Shown here: positions 9,427 to 12,006 of the stretch, piece by piece
How the letters are laid out: each line of letters opens with the position of its first letter
Numbering within the stretch: the first letter of the stretch is position 1
Assembly (NCBI GenBank): GCA_013393545.1
Contig: JABXHG010000144.1
Location: forward strand, 1-12,006
Reading direction: 5' to 3'
Source: Alteromonadaceae bacterium
GTDB taxonomy: Bacteria; Pseudomonadota; Gammaproteobacteria; Pseudomonadales; Oleiphilaceae
Length of the DNA stretch: 12,006 nucleotides
The notes under the pieces: model-generated
Seen by the model: the letters and a program-made list of their open reading frames with translations, nothing else
The model's database searches: none
What the model was told of the DNA's origin: nothing
Position numbers and translations under genes: made by a program

Positions 9427-9467
9427 GTTTGTGTATTTTGAAAATCTGAAAATGGAGGCGGCGACAC

Positions 9468-9929
9468 TTGTCAGCCAAGCTCAAGCAACTGGAAGAAATT
9501 CTGCGCCCGGTCGTGGAAGGATTGGGGTACGAACTCTGGGGCATCGAATTCCGCTCCCGGGGGCACGAATCCATGCTCAGAATCTTCATTGATGACGCCG
9601 AGAACGGCATTAGCATTGAAGATTGCGAAAAAGTCAGTCGTCAGATCAGTGGCGTAATGGATGTGGAAGATCCCATCCAGAGCGAGTACACCCTGGAGGT
9701 ATCGTCACCCGGTATGGACCGCCCGTTGTTCCGTCTGGAGCAGTATCGGGACTTTATCGGTCACAAGGCCAAAATCCGGCTGCGCATGGCCTTCGAAGGC
9801 CGCCGGAAATTCCAGGGCCTGATCAAGGGCGTGGAAGGCGATGACGTGGTGATTGTGGTGGACGACCACGAATACCTGCTGCCCTTCGACAGTATCGAGA
9901 AGGCCAGCATTATCCCGACGTTTGAATAA
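9468..9929 (+). CDS. rimP: ribosome maturation factor RimP
   Basis: RimP is needed for 30S subunit maturation. The 153-residue protein has the N-terminal domain ([24 protein letters not shown], then [24 protein letters not shown] and VMDVEDPI) and the conserved linker [12 protein letters not shown], followed by the C-terminal SH3-like barrel (about residues 90-150). The start is the TTG at 9468: an excellent GGAGG (9454-9458) sits 9 nt upstream and gives the usual [10 protein letters not shown]-terminus. No ATG lies nearby in frame. A 70-nt gap separates it from nusA. A strong ribosome site paired with a rare TTG start, behind two terminators, suggests expression is limited at several levels. 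Confidence 0.96.
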   Translation: MSAKLKQLEEILRPVVEGLGYELWGIEFRSRGHESMLRIFIDDAENGISIEDCEKVSRQISGVMDVEDPIQSEYTLEVSSPGMDRPLFRLEQYRDFIGHKAKIRLRMAFEGRRKFQGLIKGVEGDDVVIVVDDHEYLLPFDSIEKASIIPTFE

Positions 9930-9999
9930 AGCCGGCGTTGGCATCATTCGCTCGAACAAGTTTCAGAAGTATCGATCATATTAAGGGCAGGGCAATCCC

Positions 10000-11493
10000 A
10001 TGAGTAAAGAGATCTTGCTGGTAGTGGAATCCGTCTCCAATGAGAAAGGTGTGGAGAAGGACGTAATTTTCGAGGCGATTGAACTCGCCCTGGCGACCGC
10101 TGCCAAAAAACGTTATGAAGACGAGGAAGCCGACATTCGGGTTGCCATCGATCGCCGCACCGGCGAGTACGAAACGTTCCGCCGGTGGCTGGTCGTGGAT
10201 AACGACGCGGTGCCGGCACTGGGCACCGAGCTGACCCTTCAGGAAGCCGAAGAAATCGATCCGGAGCTCAAGCCCGGCGATATTCACGAAGAGAAAGTGG
10301 AATCGGTCGAATTCGGTCGTATTGGCGCTCAGGCGGCCAAGCAGATTATTTTTCAGAAAGTCCGGGAAGCCGAGCGCACCAAGATTGTCGACAGTTATCG
10401 TGACCGCGTAGGTGAGCTGGTATCCGGCACCGTGAAGAAAGTGACTCGAGACAACGTGATTGTCGATCTGGGCAGCAATGCTGAAGCCCTGCTGCCGCGC
10501 GAGCACTTGATCCCGCGGGAAACCTTCCGCATGGGTGATCGCGTCCGCGCCCTGTTACTGGAAATTCGCACCGACCATCGCGGCCCACAGCTGATCCTCA
10601 GCCGCACCGATCCGCAAATGCTGATCGAGCTGTTCCGCATTGAGGTGCCGGAAATTGCTGAAGACCTGATCGAAATTCGCAGCGCCGCCCGTGATCCGGG
10701 TTCCCGCGCGAAAATTTCAGTCAAGACCAACGACCGCCGGATCGACCCGGTTGGGGCCTGTGTGGGCATGCGCGGTTCCCGCGTACAGGCGGTCTCCAAC
10801 GAGTTGGGCGGTGAGCGCGTCGACATCGTGCTTTATGACGATAACCCGGCCCAGCTGGTGATCAACGCCATGGCACCGGCGGAAGTGGCCTCGATTGTGA
10901 TGGACGAAGACCGTCACACCATGGAAGTGGCCGTGGCCGAAGATAACCTGGCTCAGGCCATTGGCCGTAACGGTCAGAACGTACGCCTGGCCACCGACCT
11001 GACCGGCTGGTCCCTGAATGTGATGACCGAAGAAGAAGCCGGCGAGCGGCAGGAAGAGGAATACAACCGTCTGCTGGAGCACTTCATCAGCAATCTGGAT
11101 GTGGATGAAGAGTTTGCGGGTGTGTTGATTGAAGAAGGCTTTACCTCCATTGAAGAGGTGGCCTATGTCCCCATGGAAGAAATGCTGGCGATTGACGGTT
11201 TCGACGAAGACACCGTCACCGAGCTTCGTAACCGTGCCAAAGACGCCCTGCTGAACCAGGCGCTGGCCAGCGAAGAAGCCCTTGAAGGGGCCGAACCGGC
11301 AGAAGATCTTCTGAATATGGAAGGCATGGAGCGTGCCCTGGCCTTTAAGCTGGCCGGTATGGGGGTGCGCACCATGGAAGATCTGGCCGAGCAGTCCATT
11401 GATGAATTGCTCGAAATTGAAGGTATGGATGAAGAGCGTGCGGGCCAGTTGATTATGGCGGCACGTGCCCCCTGGCTTGAAGACCAGGCTTGA
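10000..11493 (+). CDS. nusA: transcription termination/antitermination factor NusA
   Basis: NusA binds RNA polymerase near the RNA exit channel, promotes pausing and intrinsic termination, and takes part in antitermination complexes. The 497 residues carry the N-terminal polymerase-binding domain (1-130), an S1 domain (about 133-197, [18 protein letters not shown]), KH1 with GMRG (256-259), and KH2 with [11 protein letters not shown] (GxxG 322-325). Two C-terminal acidic helix-hairpin-helix repeats follow (about 365-415 and 440-490, including [14 protein letters not shown] and [11 protein letters not shown]), as in E. coli. An AGGGC site 8-9 nt before ATG 10000 supports the start. It lies between rimP and infB in the universal order and is the probable autoregulator of the leader upstream. 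Confidence 0.97.
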   Translation: MSKEILLVVESVSNEKGVEKDVIFEAIELALATAAKKRYEDEEADIRVAIDRRTGEYETFRRWLVVDNDAVPALGTELTLQEAEEIDPELKPGDIHEEKVESVEFGRIGAQAAKQIIFQKVREAERTKIVDSYRDRVGELVSGTVKKVTRDNVIVDLGSNAEALLPREHLIPRETFRMGDRVRALLLEIRTDHRGPQLILSRTDPQMLIELFRIEVPEIAEDLIEIRSAARDPGSRAKISVKTNDRRIDPVGACVGMRGSRVQAVSNELGGERVDIVLYDDNPAQLVINAMAPAEVASIVMDEDRHTMEVAVAEDNLAQAIGRNGQNVRLATDLTGWSLNVMTEEEAGERQEEEYNRLLEHFISNLDVDEEFAGVLIEEGFTSIEEVAYVPMEEMLAIDGFDEDTVTELRNRAKDALLNQALASEEALEGAEPAEDLLNMEGMERALAFKLAGMGVRTMEDLAEQSIDELLEIEGMDEERAGQLIMAARAPWLEDQA

Positions 11494-11513
11494 TTCGGGA
11501 GAGGAGGACCCGT

Positions 11514-12006
11514 ATGGCTGATTTAAAGGTACAACAGCTGGCGGGAGATGAAGGCGCTACCGTGGATCGTGTGCTGAAGCAGGTCGTGGAAGCGGGCCTG
11601 AAGGCTCGTGGCGAGAATGACACTGTCACCAGCGATGAGAAGCAGCAGTTGGTGGCCTATCTGAGAAAAAATCACGGCGAGGCCGATGCCGAGCCGCGCA
11701 AGATCACGCTCAAGCGCAAAACGACCACCACGTTGAAGGCGGGTAAAGCCAAGACGGTCAACGTTGAAGTGCGTAAGCGCCGCACCTATGTGAAACGGGC
11801 GGAATTGCAGCCGGAAGCGGCGCAGGAAACGGCCAGGCCGGAAACGCCTGTGCAGGCAGAATCAGCGCAGGAGCCGCAAGCGCAAGAACAGAAAGCGCCG
11901 GACGTGGCTGCCGAGCAAGCAGCGAAACCGGCCGAAGCGCCGGCAGCACCAGAGCCGACGGAAAAAGCACCGGCGCCTGAACCGGAAAAAGCGCCGGAAG
12001 AGCCGG
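11514..12006 (+). CDS. infB: translation initiation factor IF-2, N-terminal part, cut by window edge
   Basis: IF-2 brings initiator tRNA to the 30S subunit and promotes subunit joining. Only the first 164 codons are in the window. The ATG at 11514 follows a strong GAGGAGG site (11501-11507) with 6-nt spacing, 20 nt after the nusA stop. The first ~50 residues form the IF2-N domain (MADLKVQQLAGDEGATVDRV and DEKQQLVAYLRKNHGE). Next comes the conserved KITLKRKTTTTLK and VNVEVRKRRTYVKR element, and then a long Pro/Ala/Glu/Gln-rich linker (EPEKAPE-type repeats) typical of gammaproteobacterial IF-2. The GTPase core lies beyond the right edge. Confidence 0.94.
   Translation, partial: MADLKVQQLAGDEGATVDRVLKQVVEAGLKARGENDTVTSDEKQQLVAYLRKNHGEADAEPRKITLKRKTTTTLKAGKAKTVNVEVRKRRTYVKRAELQPEAAQETARPETPVQAESAQEPQAQEQKAPDVAAEQAAKPAEAPAAPEPTEKAPAPEPEKAPEEP

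Larger units (their letters stand above)
9244..9467 (+). promoter_or_regulatory. structured 5' leader of the rimP-nusA-infB operon
   Basis: No gene is credible here. Three hairpins and two terminators fill it: GCCTGTG/CACAGGC with a CTTT loop (9253-9270, 7 bp perfect), GGAACAGC/GCTGTTCC (9299-9319, 8 bp perfect), terminator 1 (9337-9363), GGGCCT/AGGCCC (9371-9390) and terminator 2 (9398-9426). Alternative pairings exist: GGGCTGTT (9310-9317) is perfectly complementary to AACAGCCC (9412-9419) in the 3' arm of terminator 2, and CGGGGC (9249-9254) to GCCCCG (9342-9347) in the 5' arm of terminator 1. That layout fits transcription attenuation; NusA autoregulation of its own operon is known in E. 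coli, so NusA is a natural candidate. Unlike E. coli, no tRNA-Met (metY) is recognisable here. Confidence 0.55.

Noticed and set aside
11880..12006. Short GC-rich direct repeats (CCGGAAAAAGC-type) as a mobile or CRISPR-like array
   Set aside because: They are in-frame Pro/Ala/Glu/Lys codons of the infB linker, which is normally repetitive.

Overview
The window is about 12 kb of core chromosome from a gammaproteobacterium. The order carB-greA / yhbY / (rlmE) ftsH-folP-glmM-tpiA-secG-tRNA-Leu-rimP-nusA-infB is the classic gammaproteobacterial block. The protein sequences, the FtsH N-terminus beginning MNDM and the moderately high GC look like the Marinobacter/Pseudomonas side of the class. I would guess Marinobacter or a close marine relative, but genus rests on recall of protein sequences, not on a search.

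Layout. Positions 1-2249 hold the 3' two thirds of carB, overlapping greA (2246-2734), which ends at a strong intrinsic terminator. A near-perfect palindromic repeat (2796-2885) lies between greA and the convergent yhbY (2892-3200, minus strand). From 3201 to 3598 no intact gene is present; it holds a divergent upstream region and the wreck of rlmE/ftsJ, the 23S rRNA methyltransferase gene expected here. ftsH (3599-5545) follows and ends in a stop-codon hairpin plus a terminator. Then come folP-glmM (overlapping by 1 bp), a promoter, tpiA, secG and a leucine-type tRNA gene with its terminator. A sigma70-type promoter (9209-9237) follows, with a leader of about 220 nt containing three hairpins and two further intrinsic terminators, leading to rimP-nusA-infB. 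infB runs off the right edge.

Functionally the genes cover carbamoyl phosphate supply (CarB), rescue of stalled RNA polymerase (GreA), 50S assembly (YhbY, lost RlmE), membrane protein quality control and secretion (FtsH, SecG), folate and cell wall precursors (FolP, GlmM), glycolysis (TpiA), and the transcription/translation operon rimP-nusA-infB.

Most genes are ordinary and intact. Three places are not: rlmE is reduced to two recognisable fragments with its catalytic residues lost; the tRNA-Leu keeps its acceptor and D arm but has a broken anticodon stem and altered invariant T-loop bases; and the first ~35 visible codons of carB diverge from an otherwise near-invariant stretch without changing length. 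The other item of interest is the rimP-nusA leader, whose tandem terminators and alternative pairings look like an attenuation device. I found no CRISPR array, insertion sequence, prophage or defence system.
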